From Larus michahellis (taxonomy: Eukaryota > Chordata > Aves > Charadriiformes > Laridae), in assembly GCF_964199755.1 (NCBI RefSeq), contig NC_133903.1:6403001-6467000 (forward strand): 64,000 bases of DNA, written 5' to 3'. The notes under the pieces were generated by a model. The model was not told the origin of the DNA, did not search any database, and saw only the letters and a list, made by a program, of their open reading frames with translations. This document shows positions 50,131-61,395 of the stretch, piece after piece. Position 1 is the stretch's first letter. Each line of letters begins with the position of its first letter. The position numbers were made by a program, and so were the translations under genes.

Positions 50131-50450
50131 GAGGGGCTGGGAGCACCCGCTCTGTGCCCACGGAGAAGGGAAGGGGGTATCACAGGAGAGCCGCATTTCC
50201 TCCCTTGATCTCGCTCCTTTCCAGCTCCGAGAAGTCCTTTTAAAGACTCCCTCAGGCTCGTCTGGAGCGAGCCCCCTCCCCGGGCGCGGGGGAATCGCCG
50301 CTGCTCCTCCCGAAGTGCAGCGCCTGAGCTCGCAGGCTCCTTCAGGGGCGGCGGGAGGGGACTGTCATCTTCAGCACGTTTATTTTACACACCCGTCCCC
50401 GAGCACTGAGCATAAGGGACGATGGAGTGACGGGGTCGGACTCGGCATCC

Positions 50451-53400
50451 TACCTCTCCATGGAGAACGGGAGCTAAAATCCCACATGGGGATGTTTTAC
50501 TCCAGCTGGCCCTAAAATTACTAGCTAGTGCAAAGATGCAGGGCTTAATTACCAGGCTGTCAGGCTAAACTCGTTGTTTGTTTTACTCCCTCCTAAATTC
50601 CCGGTGACTTCACCAGGGTTTTGCTGGGCAGGAAGGGGCTGAAATATTTTGCCCTTTGAATGCAACAAGTGAATGGAAAGTCATAGATAGCTCTCCCCGC
50701 TCTGCCCTGCACTTTCACTCTGCTATTACACACAGAAACACCCGCACCACTGCCACCCAAGCCCCTTTGCTCGGCCGCTTGCCCCGGTGTGTGCAGTGGC
50801 GGGGGGGTGTTTAGCTGAGTGCAGGGCTCCCAGCCCCAGCCAGGCGCTCCCGTTTTCATCAGCATGCACGAGGCATCGTGCGTCGTAATAATGTATATGA
50901 TCTTAATCCGCTGCTGAGGCTTTTCAATTAGAGATCGGTGATTGAGTCAGATGTGTGAATGCAAAAAAGAGAAGGAGAAAGCTGCTTTTGGCATGTCACT
51001 TTCTAATTCAATCTGCTGATGTATTTATGGTCATGTATTGCTAAATTGAACTAAGACTCCAGTCTGCTCTTGCCATGACAATGGGGAGAGTCATCTGATA
51101 AAAATAGAGTTGGGATGATAAACAGAAAAGAAGAGGAGATTTTGATTACCTTCTTTGAAAACATGCCAAGCAAAATGTGATACAATAACCCCACTGTGAA
51201 TATCAGCTTGAATCAAAATAGGGCTAATTTAATGAATTTCCCTTGTATATTTTATTAGCATTTTTTTATCATTTGTAATACAAAAAAAAATTTGCTGAGA
51301 AAACACAGTGGTCCCTAAGTTTCCCTGAAGAAAACACCGCTCTTCCGCTAAATAAACACCTTGCCAAAAGTATTTTTACCAGGATCTGTGCTATGATAGT
51401 GGCAGGATTTTAAAAAGCTCTCAGGGTCTGTCGAATTCTTTACCCACTCAAGTCAACAGCGGTACTCCGTTTCAGGGCTGAATGAAGCGAACACAAAGGC
51501 TATCTGAGAACGCTACCTGTTATCATGCTTTTAATGGCTAATGCCCCTGGTCAGAGACCAAAGATCAGTTACACCAACCACAGAATAAACATGGGAGGAA
51601 AAATAACTGCTGGCACACAAGTGTAGGTGCAGACACCCGGAGGTGCAGGCTGGGCACACAGACCTTCAGAGGCACGTGGGAAGGGTGATGGCCCAGATTT
51701 GTTGTGGGGAAGGTCAACGTGTGAGGCAGATGAGGTGTGTGGAGGAAAATCACACACCTCTGATGGGACAGTAGTCTTTTTTAAAAATTCTAATGGCTCT
51801 GTCTGTTTTCCTGCAGGTAATATTTTATAGATGTATAATCTATATATCTTTAACATTTTTGTGTTGGGGTTATAGAGAGGAGAGAGATCTAATATTGAGC
51901 TAAAAGCCTCAAACTGCATTATTTTGTTTTGTTCAACTCTTTGTGTAAAAACACCTCTCAAACTGCCATAACTTGGATACAAGTCTATTTATTTTGCCAT
52001 TCCTTGTCACGTACAGAAATCCAGTGTCATAACACAATCCCTGAATGGCGCATTTCCTACTGTAATGACAAATGATCATGAAACTGCTGACAAATGTAAT
52101 TGTAATAATACATTTTAAAATGGTGCGTATGTGTAACACGGGGGAGGCGACAGCTCCAGGGGAGCTGTAAAGCCAGGTTGCACGGGAAGCTCCTCCTGCG
52201 TGCTCGAAACTGCCTTGTCAAAATTCATCTGAAGCAGAAAGGATGAGTTGTGATCAATATTTTTAGAAGGAAGAACTCCTGGGGAACTTATGTCAACAGC
52301 CTCTCCTGTTGAACCTGGCAGCAAGGAGCAGAGACTGATTGCTGGCGAGGGAGGAATTGTTAGTGTGTAAACCATCTCAGTGATAGACTTTGGTCCCGAC
52401 CTGGCTGGAACTAGATGGAGGTGTTGAGACTGAGACCCTGGGGTTGGATTCCCTCGGACCAGAAGGACTGAAGCAGTGCAACAGAGATACCTTTCAAACT
52501 CAGACGAACGGAGAAACCGGGAAGGAGCAGAAGATGTATGGTTTGCTCCTGGTTTGTTTCTGGAGCCATTGCTCCACAAATAGATTGTGTGCTAAGGATT
52601 AGACCCAGACTTTTCATAACCACAAGAGGACTAATGTCAAACCCAATGAAATCGGTACTGAAACGCAGGCAAGTCTGTATAACTTTGCCAGGCTGGAAGT
52701 AGACTCCTTGGTGCTTCAAAATCTTCCCAAGTGGTGAATGACTGTCTTTATTTAAAAAAATGGGAGTCAGAGGCAATGGCAAAGAGGGAAGTATGTTCTT
52801 GGTTAAACAGCCAGTTGGGGATGAGAGACGTGTTCGTTCCTCATCCCCACAAGATTCCCCAAATTGCAGGATGGCCTTGTTGCGAAGACGCCCATCCCAG
52901 CAAGCTACATCACTGGAACTCATGGTGAGTGAAGCTTTGTCTCCCAAGGCTCAATTCTGGCCGCTGCCTGAAGGTTACAGTATGTTTTCCTCTAAGGGTT
53001 TTAAACTTTTTTTTTTTTTAACATTACCACTTTTGAGAAAAAGGAAATGTATGGGGTAAGAGCTCTACCATATTACCTTGAAAGAAAATCATTGAGCTTG
53101 CTGGATGAGAGTCGTTGCTCGTCACTCGGAGTTTTCAAATCCAGCTGAGATTTGGGCTGTAGCGTAGTCCTGAGTTATTCATGTTACCATAGAAATAAAT
53201 GGATCCATTTTCTGCCCTTCACTGTGCAGAGCTTCAGACTACACTGGCTGCAAGTATCTATCACCCCTCCGCCTCACAAGCCCTGGCCATGGCCGTGGTG
53301 TTGGATTCCCAATCTTTGCTTCTCCCAGAAACTCCACATGCAGCAGGGACTTTTTCTTTCTTTTCTTTTTTTTTTCTTTTTTTTTTTTTTTTTAAGTGAT

Positions 53401-56400
53401 TGGCTTGCATTCAGCTCGAGCATTTTTGAAGCTCAGAGAAAACATGCTTCAGCTCAGCTTCTAACTGGAAGACAGTTACTCTATTCAATTACATTCACAG
53501 TTTGGCTGGCTGAAGCCGAATGTTTTCACTTTTCCTGCAGAATATGCTGTGAAAAGCCAGTCAGCGGGAATCACAGCGAGGTTGAGGTGTTTTCACTTCT
53601 CTTTGTTATTCTCCTTACAAGGAAGAAAAATCAATGCTTTTCAAATCAGCGCATTAAAAATCTCTCAAATGGGCTGTAATTACAGGCCCATCTGTTGTCA
53701 AATTGTTGAATCGCCTGCAGCAGAGATGCGTGAAGATCTTCCCAGTTGGTCATTACCGAGCAGCCCTGGGTTGCTCCCCACCATGGTGATGTACCGACAG
53801 CCTGCTCTGCCTCTTGGAAGCCCTCTTGGAGGAGAAAGCACAGGCCCAGGGGCTGGGTTTGCTCATCACTACCTTGAGTGAACGCTGCTCGGCTATTTGC
53901 AGCTTGGTTGGGAAAGAAAACTGCTTTTCTTTCTGTGACTTTCAAATTAGCTGTTCTCAACAGCCATGGAGCAAACTCATTGCTCCTTCAGCCCTAGAAC
54001 TGGTAGACAAACTGTCATTAAAGCCTTCATTTTTTTCCCACTCCTTCTGATAGAGATGTGTATCTTTACACAGAGCTTACTCCTCTCTGAGTAAACCTGT
54101 CTACTATTCTCTACAGATACGGGAGTACTGTTTTCCCAGCACTGAACAAGAACTGCTGGTCTTAATCTTTAATTGTCAAAATTGCACATACACCACTTCG
54201 TTTGTACCGGCGTCATCTTGTGGTTTTCAGCCGATTTTTCTGGCAAAGTAGTTTTTCAATTAGAAGCTCATTTTCCATCAGGAGCTCCCATCAGAAGCTC
54301 ATTTCCTTCATCCGATAAGATTCTTTTTTTTAACCAACCATCAAAATCAACGAGCCCTTCCTGCTGTTGGGACGTGCCTCAGTGGCAGATATTAGAACTG
54401 CTCGTCACTCGGTTCATTCACGATGAAGGGTTCTGTGACCAGCGTTTGGTTGGAGGGACATGTTGGCATCATGTGCCATCATCCCCCCATCATCCCTGTC
54501 CCTCCTCCTTCTCCTGTCCTTGATGGGTCACTCTCCAGCAGCACAACTGGTACCGAGCAGACAGGAACATTCCTGGAGCTCTGTCTCTATAAGCTTTTTG
54601 GAGACCATGGTTTTTAAAGATGAATAATTTATTAAAATCATTTTGCCCACATCCCGCTTTTCTCTGTAGTCTTTAACTGGCATCCTTTAAGAGTCTCTCA
54701 GACAGACTCAAGTGATGTTTGAAGAGAATTTCGCCATCATATTGAAATGAAGAGGACAATGGCAGGATTCCAGCTGCAAAGCAAATCCTTTCCAAAGAAT
54801 TGCTGTGTTTCATCAAAGGGGTGAAACAGGAAAAACATTTGAGGTGACCAATGGTTAACTGCAGAATATTTGTAGGAAGACATTTGTATGTGCACATTTT
54901 TTCCTGTTTTAAAGCAGCGTACTTCTCTGTATTGTGTTTGGAATTGTTTGTATAGATTTTTTTTTTTCGATAGGCTATAATAAAGCATAATTAGATGCAT
55001 TTTCATTTAATTAAGGTGCTTTGTTTTCAATGAGATGATATCCAAGCAGCGTATTTTCTTCAGAACATGACTTTCTTCTGTTAATTTTGTGCTGACATCT
55101 GTTAGGAGAAACGTGAGATGCTGTATTTTGAAAACCAGGTGATTTGCAAACCTGTAGCTCAGATGAAGGTATTTCCCTGGATTCTCATAGTTTTCTGCAT
55201 TATGCACTTGACCCTTAGGCAGCACTTCTGGAAAAGGCTCAGTTACTCTGCATTACATGGCCGCCCTAAACAAGTGATAGGACCACACACAATGTATGGA
55301 GAGCACAAATCTGGCAGGAAAAGACTGTTTTTCCATGAAAATTTCTTGTCTTCTACTGGTGCAATGGACAGACCGTCATTATTAATTGGTAGGAAGCATG
55401 TAAACCTTTCCAGCCATCTTCTAAGGAAAGTTTGCCATAATTCTTTGGAGATTAGCGGTGCAAAATACATGTCCTACATCAATGTCCCCCTCCCCTAAGT
55501 ATGTCGATGCTGCTGAGGCTCTCAAAAGCTGAAACAGAGATTGCACTGGAGCTGGCAATTTCAGAAATGTGCTCTGAGGGCTGAGGATTTGAACCAGTGA
55601 AGTCAACAGGTCTCTCGTGACCTCTGGGGGTGGCTTTTTGTTGTGCTGTTTTGACCGGGAAGCAAAGTGACAAGGTGAGTTACTTAATGATTCATTATTC
55701 ATTTTCGTAGTTGTTAATGTGAGCAGCAGCCAGCAGCTCAAGCCTGCAAACTTGTTTGGTTTTCTGCCAGCTTCCTCATTATGCACATGTAAACACAGGC
55801 AAATCACTTAATAGAACAGTTTTTATTAAATAAGGAGAGAAGATTTGTTAAATAGAAAGCTCCTGAGCTCTGATGACAAATATTTACAAGCTTGGGGACT
55901 TGTTGCAGGATTGGAAGGGATAATAGCAGCATCTTGGTAAAATCAAGTATTTGGTAAAATACTGCACGTTTTACGATTCAAATCCGGAACTTACTTTTCT
56001 CTCCAAGGAGAAGGGTAGGAAGAAAATCTTTGACTTACAAGTGCTCTCCAGCGAAAAGACATGGAGTCGTAGAAGTAATAGCATTCCCTGGCATCTGATA
56101 TAACTGTAAACAAGTGTTTCCTTCATGTTACCTGAGAAACACTCAAAGCTGAATGATAATATTTCTGGTAAGCCAAACCATTTTTTAGAAATCGTTGAGT
56201 CAGAAAGACTTGCAGGATTTCAGTTGTTTCAGTTGTTCCTTCAGGCCAGGAAGGTTTTCACACACCCTGTATGGCCTGTGACAGACAAATCCATGCCCCA
56301 ACCAGCCCTGTGGTGCAACCTCTTGTTCAGGGCATCAGTCTCAGGGGAACAAAGCTTCTTAGAAGAAAACCCAAGTCAAGGGGGTTTTAGTGCTTAACCT

Positions 56401-57010
56401 GTTGCCACTACCAAATAGAAGCAACAATAAAAGCTTTTCCAAAGAATGAAAATAAGAACGAAAATAAGGGAAGAAAGAGAAGTTGGAGGTATTACAAAAA
56501 CCTGTGAAGAATCCTGCATCTTTTGTGCCAGGGTGGCATCGAAGATACTTCAAATAGCTCAAATCTGCAGCAATGCAGTGTACGCGCTTCTACCACAGGA
56601 AGACCTTAACTTGAGTCATCTCATGGAGAACAAGTGAGGAAAACAACCCAGATTTGTTAATGCTGATCACTTTCCACTTCATCCAGTGTGTCGATAAAGG
56701 AGTGGCTGTACACTGCCAGAACTGGTCTCCTGCCTTGGGGATAAATAGTGCCTGTGAAGATCAGTTGGTATTTTCCACTTTTCTCTCTCATCTTTGAAAC
56801 AAAGTCCTGTCCTTCCCAGAAGAGGTGGGAGGAAGGCATGTAACCTACAACTGTGACCGCGTCAGCCCTGGGGTGTTAACGGTGTGAGCTGGTACATTCC
56901 CTACAGTACTGCTGGCAGATGCTGCCACCCACCTGCAGGTTCACACAGAGGGGGCATAAAGAACGAGGACCGTGTAGACACCCTTTTAGCCCTTATTCCT
57001 GTCTTAAAGC
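50451..57010. other. Intergenic, flank towards SOX8
   Basis: No gene is supported. The part at 50860-51270 is AT-rich, clean of repeats and enhancer-like (TAAT, TTTATGG and TGATTGAGTCA words). A pyrimidine tract of about 43 bases lies at 53351-53393. A near-direct repeat of 'agaagctcatttcc' occurs twice around 54265-54312. No exon is recognised. Confidence 0.4.
53351..53393 (+). repeat. Polypyrimidine (T-rich) tract
   Basis: T runs interrupted by a few C. It could be a degenerate reverse-strand A tail, but no retroposon body is recognised beside it. Confidence 0.75.
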
Positions 57011-57270
57011 ATTAGGATAGGATAGGATAGGATAGGATAGGATAGGATAGGATAGGATAGGATAGGGTAGGATAGGATAGGATAGGATAGGACAGGACAG
57101 GACAGGACAGGACAGGATAGGATAGGATAGGATAGGATAGGATAGGATAGGATAGGATAGGATAGGGTAGGATAGGATAGGATAGGATAGGACAGGACAG
57201 GACAGGACAGGACAGGATAGGATAGGATAGGATAGGATAGGATAGGATAGGATAGGATAGGATAGGATAG
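57011..57270. repeat. GATAG pentanucleotide array with 100-bp higher-order unit
   Basis: After a starting attag come 9 gatag units. An identical 100-bp block is then present twice (57061-57160 and 57161-57260), followed by 2 more gatag units. Each block is gatag, ggtag, 4 gatag, 5 gacag, 9 gatag. The two blocks agree at every base, so the array grew last by duplication of a 20-unit segment. It stops exactly where CR1 3' UTR sequence begins. Long frames translating to repeats of SYPIL on the minus strand are artefacts of the repeat. Confidence 0.97.
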
Positions 57271-57625
57271 ACCCACAATGATCATCTAGTTCCTCTGCCT
57301 GACCACTTTAGGGCTGACTAAAAGTTAAAGCATATTACTAAGGGCATTGTCCAAATGCCTCGTAAACACTGACGGGCTTGGGGCATCAACCACCTCTCTT
57401 GGAAGCCCGTCCCAGTGTTTGACCACCCTCTTGGTAAAGAAACGCTTCCTAATGTCTTGTCTAAACTTTAGTTTTGAATAGTCGTTGTGGATCTGGGACC
57501 GTGGAGGACTGCCTATGTCCCTCGCAATTTGTATCTCCTGCTCAAACAAGCTGTAAGCGGTCCTTCCCACGCCTGTAATATCTGCAGTATAATATGATTG
57601 AGGTTGTGTTTTCTGCATGTACTCT
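57271..57625 (-). mobile_element. CR1 LINE, 3' part with end of pol frame
   Basis: On the minus strand an open frame of about 100 codons ends KLKFRQDIRKRFFTKRVVKH, then WDGLPREVVDAPS. This is the conserved C-terminal end of CR1 pol. A 3' UTR follows, ending in 'aggaactagatgatcatt'. The left edge abuts the GATAG array, which occupies the place of the CR1 tail repeats. The 5' limit is uncertain because the frame remains open to about 57633. The pol domain itself is missing. Confidence 0.9.
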
Positions 57626-60111
57626 TTTTTCATGGCCTCTGCTGGCAGTTTAGCTGTCTTCTAATGGAAATAACTTGCAGCCTTTGGTCCTATTAGGAAA
57701 TTAAGTCTGCAGACAAATTCACTTCAATTTATTGCTTGGCTTTTAATGAGAAGCAGACGCAAAAAAAAATAATGAAATATTAAAAAACAATCTCTGTGCG
57801 CATGTGCCAATTTGTGGAACATAATAGCCTCATTATTAAATTCAACAGTCAAATTCGCTTTGGTGCTGAAGTGAGCCAGTCTCATTAGCAGGCTCGCTAT
57901 TGCTAGTAAGTGTTTGGTTAATGGGTAGAATACGTCTTCTTGGATTCTTCCTGGCATTTTGCATGTCTTCCTGTATGAAGAGCAAACATTACAGAGGTTT
58001 TTTGATCAGCTATAGCGTCTTGTACTTAAAATATTTCAATGCACTCTTTTGAAATGCTCTATCAATACTTATTTAATTTCTGTCCCTGGGGAGTATTGTG
58101 CCCATTTTGCTGGCACACTGTGTTCTGTGAAGCCTCGACTGTGAGTTGATAAAACACTGAAAAAGAAGCACTGATGTCTTCCCTCGCACTACATAACAAA
58201 AGACAGCTGTTTACCGAAAAGAGCTCTATTACGGTGACCAGCAAGTTTCACTTTAATATCTGTAGTTTTTATGAGATTATGATTTTTGAGAGTATGATTT
58301 AGAAAACATTTATTTACTTTTTATTTACTTCTTTACAGTCAGAATGTTTCCTTTGCGTTAAATTGGAAATTCATATTGATTTCTGGTGAGGTTTTGTTTT
58401 GATCCTTGAAACAAAACCTCATTCCTGCAGCTCTAGATTCACCTTTTTATTTTCTGCTTCAGGGAATCGAAAATGCTCTCATCAGAGAGACTGGGAGGCA
58501 AAACTTGGTAGAGATGGATATATTTGTGTTTCTAATGCCACATTTCAAATCATGACTCAGGCTGGTCAACTTTAAATGAAATGTCTTTGGAACAATGTAC
58601 CCCCTGAAGTATCCAAAACTCCCACTTCTGAAAACACACGGTAGTGCATTAGCTGAGATTATCGCTGCTATTAACTTACAAGAGAGCAGGGCTTAATCCT
58701 ACTTTTCAAAATATTTCTGATTTATACTACAGCAGCCTGAAAACACATTTTCTCTCCTCCCGTGTCGCTAGGCTGCCTTTGCAGGTGGGCTCCAGCATTT
58801 GGAAAACCGACTGGGGGGAAACAAAACCAAACTCAGTCATGGAAAACGGAACGCATACACGCTGAAAAGTTTGATGGTAGGTGAAGGACTGATCTTCAAC
58901 TGGCTGGTCATAATTTTTCCTGAAAAGCAACAGACAAGGAGGTGCAACGCATGGTTTTTTGGCAGGATTGTGCCTGGTGTGAAGCATACCCCCTGACAGT
59001 GCTTAGTAATCATTCCACCGAATAACCGAGATTCGAAGTGATTACTAAAACTGTTTAGTTAGTGAGCTTTGGCTGAGGTGCCTGGTCTCATCAGAAGCAG
59101 AAGGACATGCCCACGTCATTTATTCTGTAAGAAAAACTGAAACAACTTGCAGCTTGTCACTTAAACTCGTAGGGTCCAGCTGGCAGCTGGACAGGTTGGG
59201 AGCTGGTAACACAGCTCATGTAAATAAATAGCTGAAATTGGGATTTGATCATGACAAATTAATCGGATAATGTTTGTCATGAACAAAGTAACATTCCTTC
59301 ATTTTAAGGCAGTCCACGCGTGCTTCTTGCCCTGCCTTCCTTTGCCGTACGAGCCTTACAAGGCTTTGATTTCTGTATCTTGGAAATGGTGTATACATGC
59401 CAAATATCATGATTATTAAGGTCATTTGCACCGAAGAGAGTCTTAATGAAAACATGAAGAGCCATGACCTTAAGCCAAATTATCCAGGCTACAGTAATAA
59501 AGAAGTTCAGGCGAGACATCTCTCAGCCTTCGTCCCAGCCTGGGTGTGAATGAAACGCTTATTACATCCCTGACAATGAGTGAACAAGCAGCTGTGAGAC
59601 TGCGACTCATCCTGTCTCTTCCCTGGGTAATTAAATGGCTTTTTAATCTGTATTTGCTCGCTGTGGTGTCTCAGGAATATGCTTGACGTTTGAACCCTGT
59701 GTAATTCCTGATAACTTATGTAGTCACCTGCTAAGGAGTCCTTTGGAAGTGAGCCACTTGCCCTCCAGGACTGATGCTGGGGTGAAAGGAAGGAAGGGAG
59801 GGATACAACCTGTGGTACGCATGGAAACACGCAAGTCTTATGCTTAAAACCTCTTTCGTTTGCACTCTCCCCTCCTGAGAAGGTTGTCCCTCAGCTTTCC
59901 GTCAGAAAGCACCGCAGCTGGTGGCAACAGGAGCTTTCGCTCACCCGGATTATTCAGCGCTTCCCTGGGGCATCCAGCAGTGAGGGTGCACCTCTCCAGC
60001 TCCTCATTCCTGGAGAAACCGGGATAGCCCACAGGAGTGACCAGCTCCACTGGAGATGATCCTGCACCAGGGCAGACACTGGAAGCTGAGATGATGTCTC
60101 CATCAGAGCTT
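57626..60111. other. Intergenic
   Basis: No gene is supported. The segment 57700-57960 is AT-rich and repeat-free and may be a conserved element (composition only). A perfect 13-bp hairpin lies at 58387-58421. Confidence 0.4.
58387..58421. repeat. Perfect hairpin, 13-bp stem and 9-base loop
   Basis: The arm tgaggttttgttt (58387-58399) is exactly complementary to aaacaaaacctca (58409-58421) around tgatccttg. There are no mismatches. G-T pairs could add two more steps at the base. Confidence 0.85.
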
Positions 60112-60300
60112 CATAGAATGGTCCAGGTTGGAAGGGACATTAAAGACCATTTTGTTCCAACCCCCTGCCTTGGGCAGGGACACTTCCCACCAGACCAGGT
60201 TTCTCAAAGCCCCGTCCAACCTGGCCTCAACACCTCCAGGGATGGGGCAGCCACAGCTTCTCTGGGCATAAAAAAGTTCCTTCCCAGCAGGTGCGGTGTC
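60112..60300 (-). mobile_element. CR1 LINE, 3'-terminal fragment
   Basis: The + strand begins catagaatggtccaggttgg, then 'aagggacattaaagaccattttgttccaacc', the reverse complement of the CR1 3' UTR. It continues through 'ccctgccttgggcagggaca', 'ccaacctggcctcaacacct' and 'agcttctctgggca' into the end of the pol frame. The homology fades near 60300. It is 5'-truncated and inactive. Confidence 0.93.
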
Positions 60301-61325
60301 CCTGCTGAGGTCTGGGTGAAGCTCAGCCCCGGACTGGATGCAGGTATAAAGCTCCGTGATACAGTAGATATTTCATCCAGTTACGCGATGGGCAGTACCG
60401 CTTTAGGGCTCAAGGCAGAGCCTTAAACAAGCATTAAATCCACCTCATGATGGATGTGAGCCTCTGGAGAAGGGTGTGTCTTGCCTATGACCTTTTTTAA
60501 GGCTTATCAGCTTTATTTTTCTTTTTCTCTTCTTCAGCTTCATACTAGTTAAACTTCCCCCCGGCTGCTACACTTGAGAAGCAAAGTAGCTTTTCCCTTT
60601 AATAGAATAAAAAATTGCTCTTGGCAAGTAAGACTTCTTGTCAAATATGTTTAATTTGTGGCTGTAGCATCCTACATAAAAGCACGGAGATTCATAACTT
60701 ACATAAGAAGATTGTCTTCTTCTCTGGCCTTTTTTCCTTCTTACTATAGCATTTTATTGAAGAATACCGGGTTGGTAATTTTACCACTGCTTATCTTTGC
60801 GCAGTCTTTAACAGATTTTTTTTCTTCCCTCCGCAGAACAAATGTCAGAAACGAGATGACAGATTTCCCAGTGAGATTCACACGCAGTCAAGGCAACAAT
60901 TTCTTGTAAAATAGTGTTTTCTCTAAATGCTTCAGTGTTTGCAACCTTCAGAAGAGTATTTCATCAGGTGACAGAGGATTTATTATAGTAATTTTACTTA
61001 CCCATTTTAGACAACATTCCTACTTTGCGTTGATAATCTCTGTGGTTTCTCAAGAACATGTAATCATGATAAACTTACCGAGCGCTGCAACTTTTGTGAA
61101 CAAGCATTTTCTGTCACTTTTTGGAACTCAAGATATGAATGAGCAGGGTATTAATTTCTGTCTTTTCCCAGACTTCAGACCCAGCCAGTCCTTACCCTCT
61201 TTATGTTTTTGAAGTGGAAGACACAAACTATCTAGAAGCTTTTGTGGCTCTCAGTGTGTCAGGATTTGAGCATCTTGCAGCCGCTGATGTTATTTACATG
61301 CGACTCTTCAGGCTTGGCAAAGTGT
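60301..61325. other. Intergenic
   Basis: No gene or repeat is recognised. Short open frames only. Confidence 0.45.
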
Positions 61326-61395
61326 TCTCCTCTTTGACAGATGGGGAAATAAAGCATGGGGTAAATTAATTGATCTCCCCAAAGTTACACAAGAT
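61326..61395 (-). mobile_element. MIR-like SINE relic
   Basis: The + strand reads tctcctctttgacagatggg, then 'gaaataaagcatggggtaaattaattgatct' and 'ccccaaagttacacaag'. This follows the MIR reverse complement TTTACAGATGGGGAAACTGAGG - GGTTAAGTGA - GCCCAAAGTCACACAG. The match is about 70 bases and clear in layout. Confidence 0.65.

Larger units (their letters stand above)
49240..50450 (-). promoter_or_regulatory. SSTR5: CpG island, proposed SSTR5 promoter region
   Basis: CpG density rises sharply against both flanks. The block holds two NotI-type GCGGCCGC octamers (49245-49252 and 49772-49779), many GGGCGG/CCGCCC-like boxes, a (GGGA)n stretch and C-rich runs. It contains two strong minus-strand splice donors and lies about 7 kb upstream of the SSTR5 coding exon. 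There is no TATA box, as is common for island promoters. Assigning it to SSTR5 is an inference. It could instead, or also, drive an antisense non-coding transcript. Confidence 0.65.

Noticed and set aside
49272-50515. Long open frames (up to 278 codons) on both strands in the CpG island
   Set aside because: GC-rich sequence lacks stop codons by composition. The frames overlap on both strands, are Pro/Arg/Gly-rich, contain splice-donor sequence on the SSTR5 strand and match no protein family.
57004-57285. Minus-strand open frames coding for repeats of SYPIL/SCPVL
   Set aside because: They are translations of the GATAG/GACAG pentamer array, which is open in several frames because of its period. 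There is no promoter or family support.
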